From Locusta migratoria (Eukaryota; Arthropoda; Insecta; Orthoptera; Acrididae), in assembly GCA_026315105.1 (NCBI GenBank), contig CM048747.1:278167491-278231490 (forward strand): 64,000 nt of DNA, read 5' to 3'. Position 1 is the first letter of the stretch; every line of letters starts with the position of its first letter. Positions 38,375-50,019 of the stretch are shown piece after piece. The translations under genes were made by a program, and so were the position numbers. Below the pieces are notes generated by a model. It was not told the DNA's origin, ran no database searches, and saw only the letters and a program-made list of their open reading frames with translations.

Positions 38375-38560
38375 TGTCCAAGGGATTGCGTGAATGTGTG
38401 TTTCTTTTTCTGACGAAGGCCATGGCCCAAAATTTAAGTTGTGTGAATGTGATTAACTATTTTTGTGTCTGTCAGAAGCTCAGCAAGCCTCTTTACAGTG
38501 AGTTGTTATCTATCCTCCATTATTGACATTCCTATCAGCCTTTTTACAGGGTCTATCTAT
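38090..38560 (+). mobile_element. PLE 3' tail
   Basis: CT-rich sequence leads to a (GT)n run (about 38320-38370), then the tail TTTTTCTGACGAAGGCCATG ... TTTACAGTGAGTTGTTATCT. This parallels 1056-1150 (ATTCTGAAGAAGGCCATGGC ... GCGGTGAGTTGTAAACTG). No endonuclease frame survives. Confidence 0.65.
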
Positions 38561-38608
38561 CATGTGCTTTTCAGTAAACAAGAACAATGGAGGTCCAGTA
38601 AGAAATGT

Positions 38609-38802
38609 TAATAATAATATGTAGATAGGGAACAACTCACCATAAAGATGAATGTTGAGCCACCAACAGACACAAATAATACACACAAAAACACCCACAA
38701 TTCTAAATTTTCGGCCACAGCCTTCCTAAGAAAGAGTACATAAACAGCTTCTGCGTGGATGAATGTTTTCTTTCTGATGCGAGCCCCGGACGAAAATCTA
38801 GA

Positions 38803-38850
<48 letters not shown>

Positions 38851-38922
38851 TTTTATTTGTGTCTGTCCGCGGCTCAACATTCGTCTTTACAGTGAGTTGT
38901 TCCCTATTTACATATTATTATT
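38609..38922. mobile_element. PLE-tail hairpin
   Basis: TAATATGTAGATAGGGAACA at the left pairs with TGTTCCCTATTTACATATTA at the right. The arms continue through GTTGAGCCACCAACAGACAC and its diverged complement. A (GT)n run at about 38803-38850 sits on the right arm. The structure is a short inverted repeat of the tail present at 38400-38520. Confidence 0.75.
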
Positions 38923-39375
38923 TTAAATAAAGAAGGTTTCACAATGCTGCTCTTTATGATGGATAACCTGCGAGTAGAATTGATCAGGGGCTAGGACTTC
39001 CTTACATTACCTATGTCTACTGTAGTGTCCAAAACATCTTTAGCAAGCATCAACAGATTTCAGTTGGCACACCTGTTTTATATGCATCTCAAATGTTTGA
39101 CACCATTGTGAAAAACTCCTCTACTTCTGCTATAAGTCACCGGTCAATAGCTGAACGATTTAAAAATTAGTACTGCACAAACTTGATCTGGTTAAGACAC
39201 TCAGTGAGTACAAAAACTTAGGCCATCTTAGTTTTGCAATTAATCTTGTATCTTAAATATAAATGTGTTTTAAACTTGTGTCTAGAGTTAATAAGAAATA
39301 AGCAAAGCCAATTAAGGTTATGTTTGTAATATACAAAAGCTGCAGTGGAAATTTCTCTTGATAAATTGAAAGAAA
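38923..39375. other. AT-rich DNA, nothing recognised
   Basis: It runs up to the 5' LTR of the next element. No domain or repeat partner was seen. Confidence 0.35.
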
Positions 39376-39773
39376 TGTGGTCATGATAGCACATTTTGAT
39401 CACCTTTGTATCTCAATCTGTGTGCAATAAAGTATAGTTGTTCAGTTAATGTGGACACTGTCTGGCACTACAATCACACAAAATAGTGGTGGCTCCCCTG
39501 TTTTGTTCTGTGCCCTCGCACATGTTAGAAGTGAGTTTTGTCACTTGCTCCCTTTCTTCTTGTTATATACAACGAGATGTGGATTAAAGGTCTCCCGCCA
39601 GGACAGCTTTACCTGTGCCACCACCTATGGGCTTCTCAACTGTTTATGGATTCATGTGTTCTACAAGATTCATGAGCACCTTTGCTTCTATGCCTTTGCA
39701 CCCAACTCAGCAATTTTCACAGGTCTTATTCACTACGACTTATCATAACAGTTGACATGGCCTCACAATAGAC

Positions 39774-41360
39774 TTGGACTTTGTTACACCAAACATTCCG
39801 TCCAGTGCTCAAAACTTGAACAATCTCAGTTCTTTGCAAAACATTTCTGCATGTGCACAATATCAATCCATGTCGAATGTGAACAGTTCAGATTTCAGTG
39901 CTGCGAATTTAAATTCACAGCCCACCACTGTGCCGTCATGGGCTTATATGTATTACTCCGCAGGCTACATGCTCAGCCAACAATTGCACAGTGCTTTGTT
40001 CCCCCAGGACCTTCTCTGTCCTGTTGCACCCTATGCACCTGTCACTGGACTCACTCTGGACTCTTCCTCGAGTTCAGTTTATGACTCGGGATGCTACTCG
40101 CAAGTTTCTGCCACACCTTTTACTTTGCATGCAGTGTCAGTGACAAACAATACCATTCCGCTCTATGGTGTGCAACCATTGGTGCAGTGTTTCCACAGTG
40201 ATGCTGCTATCAATACTCATAACCTTTTGAGTGACTTTGCCCGCATGAACATTTTGTCAAATAACAATGTGTATGGAGTGCAGTCACGCTCGGCGTCTTA
40301 TGTCGCTTCTGCCCCGCAATAACCGCCTGTGCCGCTCTCTTCCTCTCGCATGACTAGTGCATCACATGACTCTTCTGGGCTCTCAAGTGTTCAACTGCCC
40401 ATTTCTCCTGCACATTTTGGTGCTGTTACTGTGTCAGCTTTCTGTGTCATGCTTTCACACCATGTTGCCACAAAACCGTTCGCATTTTTGGTCCCCTCGG
40501 GGACATCTGTTGTGCCATCTGTCGCCCTCACGTTTACACAACAACAGGCAGCTGTCACAGAATCTGCCAGTCAGATGCAATAATCCCCTCTTTTGCCTCC
40601 ACCGGTTCGACTGTCCAAGCTGCCACCGTTTTCCTTCGATGACTCGACAACGTGGTTCGCTTTGGTAGACAATGCTGCTCATTACTATGTCTGATAACAC
40701 ACCTGCACGAGCATGTTGACCTTATTTGTGGCCTGGTGATGCCACCATCTACTTCTCACTGCTACTACTTGGCCAAGCAAACCATCCTTGAGCAAGTTAC
40801 CCGCACTACTGATGATATGATTCTTCACATTCTACATGAAGAACATCTCGGCAACAGAAAACTTTCGCAGCTGTGGAGACATCTCTGACTGATGGTGAGC
40901 AAACATGCAATGCCGGACTCCACCCTCATGGTCATCTGATCCGGTAAGCTGCTTCTTCCAGTTCAGACAGCACTCACTCACAACATCCTGAAGTCACCAA
41001 GTGAGCGCATTGCCATTGCGGATGGAGTGCATGAAGCATACCTACTGGAGGTGCCTAACAATGCGGAGTCACAGGCTTAGCAGTCCCCACCTTGGCCTCG
41101 CACTTTCATCTGAGTTCATTCCCTTGTGCCTGATGAATTTGATGACCCTCCTGGCATTCCTTGTCGCTACACCACCGATACTCCTCAACATCGCCCTCCT
41201 GCTAAGAATGACATACCAGCCTCCTCTGTGGGCTCCGACAATGGCCCACTACAGCTTATCCGTTTTCTGCAGGCACAGGTTCCACACTACCCGCACTGTT
41301 ACCATCACAGCCATTTTGGGGACACTGTGCAGAAGTGCCGCCTACACTGCCTTCACTGAA
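39774..41360 (+). pseudogene. Gag of the LTR element, broken
   Basis: An open N-terminal frame (39774-40322; Ser/Asn-rich, 182 codons) leads into the capsid start, near 40590 (RLSKLPPFSFDDSTTWFALV). This is the K-L-P-P-F-x-x-x-D-x-x-x-W-F motif of insect Gypsy gag proteins. Next come ILHEEHLGNRKLSQLWRHL (40830-40888) and the C-terminal CYHHSHFGDTVQKCRLHC (about 41300-41350), a Cys/His motif typical of this gag type. Frameshifts near 40325, 40670 and 40890 and scattered stops break the gene. Confidence 0.7.
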
Positions 41361-41479
41361 ATGCAGAGCACAGGATGACTTAAGTGACACTTCCTGCCCA
41401 GCTGACAACAGGCACCTACACATGCTGCATTCCATTTGTGAGTCTTGGCCTTCAGGTGGTCGCCTCTACTTACACGACT

Positions 41480-43180
41480 GCATCTCTGGTACTTGCTTCT
41501 AGGTCGACACTGGTGCTGATGTCTCTCTGCTACCTACGTCTATGGTGACCGGCTCTCTACGACCACATCATGTGGTTCTTCAAGCTGTCAAATGCCACTA
41601 AACTGCTGTGCAGAGGCTCAACCTCTCTCTCTGTTCACCAGTCACCCACGTTTGTCCTGAAGTGGAACTTCTTAGTGGCTGACATTCCGGAAACTATAGT
41701 GGGGATGGATTTTTTAGCACATCACAAACTCTCCCCTGATGTCATGTGCTGCTCTATCTTCCATCACCCCACAAACAAACACTTTTCATGTGATCTGTTG
41801 TACTCTGAGTCCTCTATTGTGGGTTTAAACATTGTTTATGAGTGTACTGAAACCATTGACAAGTTCGAAATGCTGTTTTCTAAATGGTCTAACAAACATG
41901 AACAGGTTTTGTGCTTCAGTATGTGAGACATTGTTTGTCACCACACTGCTGCAGAAACACTGCAGTCATTTGCAAAGGAGCAACTTTCTTTTCTCCGAGC
42001 ATCTTCGATGGACACTAAATCCGAGGTTAGTACCTCTACTCTCAGTGTAATCATTGACATTGGGCACACACACACGAGGTTGACAGTCATGTGATATTGG
42101 CAGTTTGGTATGCTCTTCCCGCTCCTACGCAGATGTGTGTAAACATAACTCACTTGTCATGCCGACCTTGTGTGCTGTTGAGGCTGTGCACACATTTTGC
42201 CTTCTTATGGCAACTTATGCTCACAGCACACACATCTGCCAACCTGAGAACTGAAACTTTAACTTTCCCAACCTCCGAGCAGCCGTTCTGCTGCATCACG
42301 GCAATGAACTGTGGTAATAAGATCACTTCAAACTCTAATGCTGTTACACTGGCTCAGGGTGTTTTGGGTGTGCAAGGTCCTGTTGTTGTACCTGCTGCTC
42401 CACAGCCATGTTCAGAGTTCGCGACAGTGGTGCTCCCAATCATGGCGATGGCTACAGGTGAAACCACATCCGCTCGCAAGCCATCTGCTGCTGTGGCATG
42501 GCAGCCACATTGCACCTGCACGCAGGTGGCTCTGCCACCTAAGCCGGTGGCCACTGTGGTGATTGCACCACATGCCATCAAGTCTGCTGTCGCGGGCCAT
42601 GGCAGCTGGAGTAACCTCATCGCCACTTCGCCTCCTGCTGGTAGCCACAAACACTGACAAGCACACCACCCACGCTGCTGCCCAGCTGTCACTTTCACTC
42701 TCTCTTCACCATGACCCCTGATGTGCTGCATGAATCCACTTCTCTCTCTACAGCTGCCTCCTCTGATACCCTTTCTGAACAGTGTGTTTCAGTCATCACA
42801 ACAGAACATTTCACAAGTTATGACTGACAGATGACAGTCCCATATCCAGCAAACCATACCATCTTTGTGCGAAGAAATTAACAGCAGTAGAGGCACAGAT
42901 CTCAGAGGTGCTTGATTCTGGCATCACCGAAACTTTATCAAGCACTTGTCTTCTCCCAATCACTTAGTTAAGAAAGCTGCCGGGTCTTGCTATATGTGTA
43001 GTGACTCTACCGTAGACTCAATACCAAGACAATCATGGACAGATATCCCATCCCGAATGTCACAGACTTTACTTGTGCACTTGCAGGAACAAAAGTTTTA
43101 TCCATGGTAGACTGCAAATGAGCTTATCACCAAATACTGAAGGCCCCCGAGGACGCTGTAAGAACTGCCATCACGAGTGA
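41480..43180 (+). pseudogene. Protease and RT start of the LTR element
   Basis: At 41503-41535 the frame reads VDTGADVSLLPTS, the D-T-G catalytic motif of retroelement aspartic proteases, preceded by a stop. A later protease strand is ETIVGMDFLAHHKL (41690-41730). The RT starts in broken frames at about 42880-43170: FWHHRNFIKH, a DRYPIPNVTDFTCALAGTK segment, VDCK-AYHQI and APEDAVRTAI. Sequence jumps to the polypurine tract soon after, so the catalytic YxDD region is deleted. Confidence 0.7.
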
Positions 43181-43989
43181 ATCACTCCACCCCCCCCCCT
43201 CTTGATTCAAATGCCATCCATGCACTCCTCCTCCCCTCTAGTGAAGTGTGCCTCATCATACCAGTTTGTCCGACTAATCACCCCGCTACTTGTCATCTCA
43301 AGCAGTGGGTACACCAACCCCGCCACCTTGAGGCCTTCGCTGTCTTCTGCCCCACTGCACGCCACCTCCACGAGCTTTCAATCCTACTTGAGGATGCAGT
43401 GAGCTTACTGTTTCAAGGAGACCTTGGGTTTTGACACCGACTACTGTCATCACCCCCCCCCCCCCTCCCAAGCTTGAGAGGTGTACTGTGTACTGAGGGG
43501 GGAGGGGCTGTGTGGTGGTGATAGCACATATCAACCACCTTAAGAACTGCACCGAGCCCTTTTTTGCCCAGCTGCTTCCCGACTCGGCCGTGCTATAACA
43601 CTGTCTTCATATTTCAATTTGTGTGCAATAAAGTCTAGATGTTCAATTAATGTGGACTTTCTATGGGTTTCGGTGGGGTTGTAGCCTCAGACAAACTTTT
43701 TATTATATTCCATTGCCTATTGTAATTATCTTCAAGTACAAAATTATTAGTAGGTGCAAGATTTTCTTGTGCTGCGATATCTAAATTTTCTTTGGGTAAG
43801 GAGGGTGTCAGTAATAGGAGAAAAGTGTTTATTGATAAACAATATGAATATAGAACATGTTTGCAAAATTTATTTGTACTGATAAATACAATAAGAAACA
43901 CATTTAATAATTTCCTTGTCACAGATGTATACAAACAATTTTCTATTTATTTATGTGAATCATCAGTATATAAATATACCTGAATTGTT

Positions 43990-43995
43990 TTTATT
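43990..43995 (-). terminator. Candidate polyadenylation signal of the fucosidase gene
   Basis: On the minus strand AATAAA occurs 55 bp after the fucosidase stop codon. The 3' UTR implied is short but plausible. Confidence 0.5.
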
Positions 43996-44049
43996 GCACA
44001 GTGGCAACTATCCACCAGGAAAAATTGCCTAATGTTGTAAAGTCTCTCT

Positions 44050-44160
44050 TTAAAAATGAGTGTCTGCAAGACCTGAAAATTTCAGCACCCATGCCCAGTT
44101 TGTTGCAACTTGTGATTTATCTGGTAAAGTAATAATCACCTTCTTTTCTGAGGCATTCCA
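44050..44160 (-). CDS. FUCA1: Alpha-L-fucosidase, last coding exon
   Basis: On the minus strand, after the strong acceptor CTTTTTCCTGTGTTTAG, the frame reads WNASEKKVIITLPDKSQVAT and NWAWVLKFSGLADTHF, then TAA (44052-44050). It matches the end of GH29 fucosidases, where a W-x(n)-LP strand is followed by A-W-x-x-K-(L/F). It starts in phase 0, which fits the donor at 49417 (PFQ|WNAS). The enzyme is lysosomal or secreted and removes alpha-L-fucose from glycans; the exon is part of its C-terminal beta-sandwich. The intron before it is 5.3 kb and TE-filled. Confidence 0.92.
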   Translation of the reverse strand, partial: WNASEKKVIITLPDKSQVATNWAWVLKFSGLADTHF

Positions 44161-44663
44161 CTAAACACAGGAAAAAGAATAAATATATATGTAATTTAAT
44201 AAAATCTATTAGATTAGTGAAATACATATTACACAGAATATAAAACAGAACAGAGTAAATTCTGAGACATGAATAAATACATTTTAAAGAACTTTAATAT
44301 ACAATGACCACTGCAATATGCAGTTGGTGTAATGAGGCAGTAAAGTGTGACAGTGTTAAAGGGTCAAGTTGGGTAAAGCCCATTGCCCATTTTTAATGTT
44401 TTACCAACCAAGGAAGATTACCATCTTGACAGCTAATGAAAAAGAACAAGGATTGATGGGCTGCCAGAAGCTACATTGCAGACAGCATAGTGAGACAATG
44501 TCTGCCAACCATCGAAATTTATTTGAATGTAAAATGAAACGCACATTCCTATGTTTTCCCACAAGCAACGAGTTTTCCACCCAATACCATGAGTTTTTTA
44601 CACATTTGCACAAGGTTCACATATTCCTATGAGTTTGTCCACATTTCTTATGAGATTTTTACA

Positions 44664-44743
44664 TTTTCATGTTTGCATGTCTCTACACTCATTTAGGGAC
44701 TTATTTTCATGTTTGCATGTCTCTACACTCATTTAGGGACTTA
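44664..44743. repeat. 40-bp tandem duplication
   Basis: TTTTCATGTTTGCATGTCTC plus the following 20 bases (to AGGGACTTA) is repeated exactly twice in a row in the last fucosidase intron. Confidence 0.9.
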
Positions 44744-46509
44744 TTCATGATGTTGTATTTTTGCCATTTTTAATACCTCACAAATACATAAAAGTCTTGC
44801 CAGAACCCAGTCCCAGTCCCACAAACTATTCCTACATTATTGCTTAGCTAATTGTATCCCCCAAATGGCTTGACCGTTAAATTACCCATCTATGGTTGCA
44901 ATCCCTCCCTCCACATGTGCAGATTCTGTCAGTCTATAGTCCTCACCAACCTAATCCTGCAAAATCATGAAAACCAGGCTCTAACAGTACTGCAACACCT
45001 CACCTCCATCAAAAAAATTCTCTTGCTCTGCAATGCCAAATACCTGTATCCTTATCTCCCAGACTGATACCCTTGCTCTCCAAGTTATAGAGCAGCAAGC
45101 ACAACACCACATCAAAAATCTCTCTAACCTCATACTCCTGCCTTGGTTTACCCTTATCCACACCGTAACAAGAGCCTCCAAACATGCCCCACAGTCCCTA
45201 ATAGCCTACAAACACTGCCTAGCATACCTTTTATCAGAACCTCAGAAACTCCCCCACACCATCACAAACAATCCATAACCTAAAGAGTTCAGAAACACAG
45301 TCTTGAACCTTTCCTCCTAAAGCCCCAGTTCCATAGAAATATCAATCCTCACCAAAGGCCATAGCTTTTGCCCCACTCCCAAATTCAACCATGCCAGACT
45401 TGTTAAGGATGTGCTCTCCTTTTCTGTGTCCTTATAATGGAAACATCATTTTGCAGAGTCATTCCAATGCCAATACTGAATCCTGCCTGATCTAGTTCCC
45501 TCCTCCATTTAGTTGAGATCCACCCCTATTGCCCCCAAATCATCACATTTCAACTTTTAAGAATTTCCTAACTTCTAAATCAGGCCTCTACAACTCGGGT
45601 GCTTCGCGAGCACCGGCCGGCATCGGGAAAATCACTGGTGCTCTGCTGCAGCATTCGATGTTGTGGGGCACATGATGTGAGTGAGGCAGGCACAGTGTTA
45701 TCATGGCAGAGGTGCCAACAGAATGTGTTGTCAACATTCGTATCGAGGCGAGATTCGTGTTGTTTGTGAATTATTAAAATGAATAATAATGACAATGGCA
45801 ATTTTTGTTTATAGACAGAAAGAATAGTTTTATTGTGATCCTTATTTTGCACAAATTTTCAAAATTATTTCTTGGACTTTGGCATCAAACTGAAGCCAAT
45901 AATGTTCTCATATTACGCAAAATAGTTTTTGCAGTTGCAATTCAAAATACAGCTTGCAACGATTCATTAAACTTGATCTTGGTTTTGTTTAGTTAATATT
46001 CATAACTGGAAACATTTCTTCACAAAGAAATGTTGCTCACAACATTTCAACACATTTTAGGGCAAGGGCATGAATGCTCAGGAATTCTTGTTCATCAAAG
46101 CCTTTATATAATGAAATTTAAATCACTACTGCAATGGTAATAGCGGTCCATCAGAATTGAATCGTACTGTAGTTCTATCAGGTCAATTTGGGGACTTGGT
46201 GTGGCATCCACTGCATGCACAGAAAACTTTTGAATGCAGTTTTATTTCTTCAAACCTATTGTCAGAATTATTATGTAATGACTATGTACTCTTGAATGTG
46301 GTCATAAGTACTTAATTTCAAGGATTTTAGCATGGAAAAATTGTCCAAATTTCCTTCTTGAAGTTGACTTTTAGAAAGCAAAACCTTCAATTTTTGAACT
46401 TGCAATACAATCACACATAATAGTGATTAATTTAATTTTATCTTGTAATGATTTATTTTAGTCATCTAAATACCTCATGATGTCTTTATTGAAAGCGATG
46501 CTTATGTTC

Positions 46510-46660
46510 AAATGTTTGTAATTCTACAGGACAAAACCTCTGTGGTCATTGGCCCATAGGCTTACAAATAACTTAATCTAACTTATATTGAGGACAACAG
46601 ATATACGCATGCCCGTTGGAGGGCTCTAACTTTAGATGCAAAAGGCTGCACGATCCTTGA
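46510..46660 (-). repeat. Eroded copy of the SINE at 28462/62418
   Basis: AAATGTTTGTAATTCTACAG, then GTGGTCATTGGCCCATAGGC and TTACAAATAACTTAA, are the same body as in the two better copies. The tRNA-like head (ending near 46655) is decayed. Confidence 0.6.
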
Positions 46661-46924
46661 TAAATACCATAATAAAATGTATATTTTTGGTTTCTTATAA
46701 TCATAGAATCAACATGATGTACCTCTTCAGATCATGGCAACAGTGCTTTTAATTTAGTAATCAGTTCTTTTCTGTGTGGTCCTTCAATCCCCTTGCGTGT
46801 TATGGAATGTTTGTTTACGTAGTGACGGTGCTTTGATATTTATGATAGAGTGGCATATTAAGCATTGTTGTTAGACATACACATAAATACGAACCTTTTG
46901 TGCTCATGCCAAACATTAGCACAG

Positions 46925-47480
46925 TAGAATGAAGCTTTCACTCTGAAGCGGAGTGTGCACTGATATGAAACGTCCTGGCAGATTAAAATTGTGTGCCAGA
47001 ACCAGGACTCAAACCTGGGACCTTTGCCTTTCGTGGGCAAACACACTACCAACTGTGCTATCCCGACATGACTCACGATGCCGCCTCACAAATTTACTTC
47101 CGCCAGTACCTCGCCTCCTACTTTCCAAACTTCACAGGAGCTCTCCTGCGAACCATGCAAGACTAGCACTCCTTGAAGAAAGGATATGGTGGAAACATGG
47201 CTTAGCCACAGCCTAAGGGATGTTTCCAGAATGAAACTTTCACTCTGCAGCAGAGTGTGCGCTCGTATGAAACTTCCTGCCAGATTAAAATTGTGTGCCG
47301 GAACCGGGACTCGAACCTGGGACCTCTGCCTTATGTGGGCAAGCGCACTACCGACTGAAGTTGAGAGGCAGCATCGTGAGTCGTGTCGGGATAGCACAGC
47401 CGGTAGTGCGCTTGCCCGCGAAAGGCAAAAATCCCAGGTTCGAGTCCCGGTTCCGGCACACAATTTTTTTTGTCTGTGTC
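46925..47480. repeat. Tandem tRNA-like repeat unit with an inverted third module
   Basis: GAATGAAGCTTTCACTCTGA at 46928 and GAATGAAACTTTCACTCTGC at 47231 start two direct units about 303 bp apart. Each holds an antisense tRNA-like segment (GGGACTCGAACCTGGGACCT in the second). A third, sense, module at 47388-47460 has an A-box-like TAGCACAGCCGGTAG and a B box GGTTCGAGTCCC. The second and third form an inverted pair. They sit inside the hAT element. Confidence 0.75.
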
Positions 47481-47894
47481 ACACACGTGCTGTGACACAG
47501 CGAGGAAAGAGTGGTGGGGGGAAAGTACCGGGGATGCTTGGTGCGGCACCGGGGTACGCAAGCACTGAGTGCTCGAGTAGGAGAGGCCTGTTCTAAACTG
47601 ACCACATCATCATTACCCAAATCCCTAAAAATAGATATCAACCTCACACAGCAGAAGGAAATGCAGTACACCACCTAAATACTGATCCTGACCATCATAC
47701 CTGCTCATTAAGGCTTCTGGACCAGAAGGACTATCTGGCAGAGTCTCTACCAACTGTAAGATTTTCTGACTAGCACACCTGCCACAATGACCCCATTCTA
47801 AAAATGCAACACAATCTCTAGTACCTCCAAATCCACCCCCACACCGCCACCTTTTACATGTTTCATAAAACTCACAAACCTAACCACCTTGAAC

Positions 47895-48098
47895 CACCCA
47901 TCATGGCTGTCATATTAATTTCACTAATTGACAAACAACATGACTCTTGGTGTGCTAAGCACTTCTCCCACTGCAATGGCTGTGTCTGCCTCGCTCACAT
48001 CATGTGCCTCATAACACCGGCGCTGCAGCAGAGCGCCAGTGCTTTTCTCAGTGCCCACCAGTGCTCGAGAAGCACCCGAGTTGGAGAGGACTGACCTA
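47895..48098 (-). repeat. Second, partial hAT end (related to 45581-45790)
   Basis: Read on the minus strand it starts CAGTCCTCTCCAACTCGGGT and follows the left arm of the hAT element at 45581 for about 200 bp (CTCTGCTGCAGC, GGCACATGATGTGAG, TTGTTTGTCAATTA). It is a separate truncated copy. Confidence 0.7.
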
Positions 48099-48284
48099 CT
48101 TCTTTCGAAGCTGTGCCTCATCTTGCTGTTATGCCATAACAAAAATTACAAGGTATTTCATTATAATTGCTTATGAACAAAATCTTACTGTATGCAGCAA
48201 TAAACTTTATTCTTGTTGATAAGCTCTCTTCTGCTGGTATCTGAATGTAACCTTATTTCATTTGTGGGCTTGTTAGCCTAAAAA

Positions 48285-48316
48285 AAAGAAAGAAAGAAAG
48301 AAAGAAAGAAAGAAAA
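48285..48316. repeat. (AAAG)n microsatellite
   Basis: About seven AAAG units at 48285-48316 in the fucosidase intron. Confidence 0.9.
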
Positions 48317-48459
48317 ACACCACTGTAACACCGGATTTCACAGTCATCATGGCTGCTGCTCGAAACAAAAGCAAATCCTTTTTCCAATCTCAATCACAAA
48401 ATACCTACAGTCAGATGACAAAGGATTCTAAAAAATATCAACGGTTCAGTGCTATTGGG

Positions 48460-48900
48460 TACAAAGTATGAAGCTAGCCATGCAAATGGAAGACTTAAGA
48501 TATAAGATATAAACTGATGCTGATTACAACCGTGATCCAGCAACTTGGAGTTCAGTTAGCAGAAGTTTTGTGGGTGAGCAGTCACCTGGGCAAGTAAGCA
48601 GCAACAATGCATGTTGTTGTCAACAACTGAGTCGGAATTTGGGCTATTAGTGGAGGAGTAAGAGAAGCAATGTGGTCATTCAAACTATATGAGGAAATTT
48701 CATCACTGGAGAGTGTTCCTGTTCTACTTATTCATAATCCAAGTGCCATTAAACTGGCCAAAACTCCTGAATTTCACAAGAAATTGAAGCACATTGATGT
48801 CCGTATGCACTACATCCATGAGAAAATTCAAGAACCATTTATCAAGTACCAGACAATAAACATGCTGCAGACATTTTCACTAAACTGGTAACACTTGTTT
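48460..48900 (+). pseudogene. Ty1/Copia RNase H C-terminal fragment
   Basis: Near 48515 a TDADYNRDPATWSSVS segment matches the Copia RNase H start (D-A-D-x-x-x-D-P). The frame at 48670-48891 reads VPVLLIHNPSAIKLAKTPEF and KHIDVRMHYIHEKIQE. A +1 shift gives DNKHAADIFTKLV, the terminal motif (Q-x-A-D-x-x-T-K) of Copia polyproteins. No upstream integrase or RT is present. An AT-rich, possibly LTR, stretch follows to about 49130. Confidence 0.8.
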
Positions 48901-49129
48901 GGCTTCAGTATTTAAAGTCATTAATTGGAATGTGTCAAGTATGTATTTGACAATATAAACATTTTGGGGAAGTGTTGAAGAGAAATGTTTATATGAACTT
49001 CTCTGGTATATAGAATCTATCTGTATCCGATGTTTTTGTTAATTACACATTCTAAGTAGTGTCTGTATTTTGTTACATTAGTTGAAGCATTTTGTGCCCT
49101 TTCCTTTGAATCTCAACAGTAACCACCGT

Positions 49130-49390
49130 CATCTTGCATCCTTCATGTTCCTTTCTACCCCTCCCGTCTCCTCCCATCCCATCACTGCAGAGCATTACTC
49201 AGAACGTAACAGCTGGAGATATTGATTGTGTGTCTGAGAGTTGAGCCTGTGTGATTCTATGAATAAGAGATTGTGGCTAAAACCTAAGTTGTGTGTGTCT
49301 GAGTGTGTTTTATTATGGTGCCTGTTGCAAATTAAGTATTATCTTTGCAGTGAGTTGCAAACTGTCCTCATTATATTATTTAAAACTAAT
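49130..49390 (+). mobile_element. PLE 3' tail
   Basis: The CT-rich stretch TCTACCCCTCCCGTCTCCTC is followed by AAGAGATTGTGGCTAAAACC and TTTGCAGTGAGTTGCAAACT. The last segment parallels the tail at 1130-1152. It lies 30 bp from the fucosidase exon at 49417. Confidence 0.6.
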
Positions 49391-49416
49391 TTTTCAATCA
49401 TCAAGATGTTACATAC

Positions 49417-49564
49417 CTGAAAAGGTTTCCCCACACCAAGCATAGTCACAACTGAGGTTTGTTTGAATTCTGGTGCACCCAGTGTAATGGCTCCTGATTT
49501 AGGCCAATTCAATATTATTCCGTAAACTGACTTTTGAACTGCATTGTCACCACTCTGGGTATAC
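49417..49564 (-). CDS. FUCA1: Alpha-L-fucosidase, penultimate exon
   Basis: The 148-bp exon on the minus strand has acceptor CCGCAG and donor TTTTCAG|GTATGT. It supplies the last base of a Trp codon split with the upstream exon (TG|G), then encodes YTQSGDNAVQKSVYGIIL, followed by NWPKSGAITLGAPEF and VVTMLGVGKPFQ. VYGIILNWP corresponds to the VYAIFLxWP strand of the C-terminal beta-sandwich of GH29 enzymes, and TMLG to the ITMLG motif that follows. The exact codon completion across 51637 and 49564 supports both splice sites. Confidence 0.94.
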
Positions 49565-49569
49565 CTGCG

Positions 49570-50015
49570 GAAAAGTAAAATTAAATATACAAGCTCATGA
49601 TGTGAATATTAAACATAAATAATTATGTTACTTGTAGCTACAGTGTGACACAAAGTCACCAAATGTTTTTGATATGTCGAGTTTTGCAGCTCTTAAATGT
49701 TGTAGAAAAGACATTTTTATATATGCACCAAAGCTGCTTTTATTTGAAATGCTGACTAGTTTCGGGCTTTGCCCATTTTCTTAAGCCACCTATTACAGAG
49801 AATAAAGTGTGCTTTATAGGAAGATACATTAATATGCCAATGTTATATTGAATGTACAAGTTGTACTTACTTACATTCATATATTTCTTTTTATTTGGAT
49901 ACTGCTTAGGTCACGCTGTTTGTTGTAATTACTTTGGTGTAATTTATTGAGCTGTTGATCCGAAGATGTTTTTGTTAAATATTCTTTGCTTAATTTTGTT
50001 TGTGACAATATTGTT
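49570..50015. other. Fucosidase intron DNA
   Basis: AT-rich. Around 49760 is GTTTCGGGCTTTGCCCATTT, similar to the motif at 7180 and probably a short TE 3' junction. Nothing else recognised. Confidence 0.35.
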
Positions 50016-50019
50016 GGTT

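Larger units (their letters stand above)
39376..43690 (+). mobile_element. LTR retrotransposon (Ty3/Gypsy-type), internally deleted
   Basis: The 5' LTR-like segment (39376-39472: TGTGGTCATGATAGCACATT ... TGTGTGCAATAAAGT) and the 3' one (43509-43690: TGTGTGGTGGTGATAGCACA ... TGTGTGCAATAAAGT) share U3, polyadenylation signal and U5. The 5' copy lacks about 65 bp. A purine-rich GAGGGGGGAGGGGC tract immediately precedes the 3' LTR. Between them are gag, protease and the start of RT. RNase H and integrase are absent. The same U5 motif recurs near 52985-53030. Confidence 0.75.
45581..47590. mobile_element. hAT-type transposon with 8-bp target duplication
   Basis: It begins CAGGCCTCTACAACTCGGGT and ends, read on the minus strand, CAGGCCTCTCCTACTCGAGC. 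It is flanked by TTCTAAAT (45573-45580) and TTCTAAAC (47591-47598), a 7/8 match of the length typical of hAT. Starting with CAG and having short, variable inverted ends is also typical. Inside are a SINE relic (46510-46660) and tRNA-like repeats (46925-47480). No hAT transposase frame was recognised, so it looks non-autonomous or heavily eroded. Confidence 0.75.
44860..47900 (+). mobile_element. Penelope-like element, N-terminal coding part, split by hAT
   Basis: Before the hAT insertion, broken frames give TRASKHAPQSLIAYKHCLAY and a FCPTPKFNHARLVKDVLSF block with RSTPIAPKSSHFNFL (45370-45570). This is the conserved region upstream of the RT in PLEs. After the insertion (47591 on), PKNRYQPHTAEGNAV and LDQKDYLAESLPTV continue the same ORF (the 'ADKG...DYL' area). 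The target duplication of the hAT element sits exactly at the junction. Frames are broken and the RT core is not present. Confidence 0.65.

Noticed and set aside
42354..42731. 125-codon minus-strand frame
   Set aside because: Antisense to the GC-richer gag-pol region of an LTR element; no domain.
44664..44743. CRISPR-like direct repeat
   Set aside because: Only two abutting 40-bp copies without spacers, in a eukaryotic intron; a simple tandem duplication.
47086..47596. Several overlapping frames of 108-136 codons on both strands
   Set aside because: Generated by the tRNA-like direct/inverted repeats; no protein motif.
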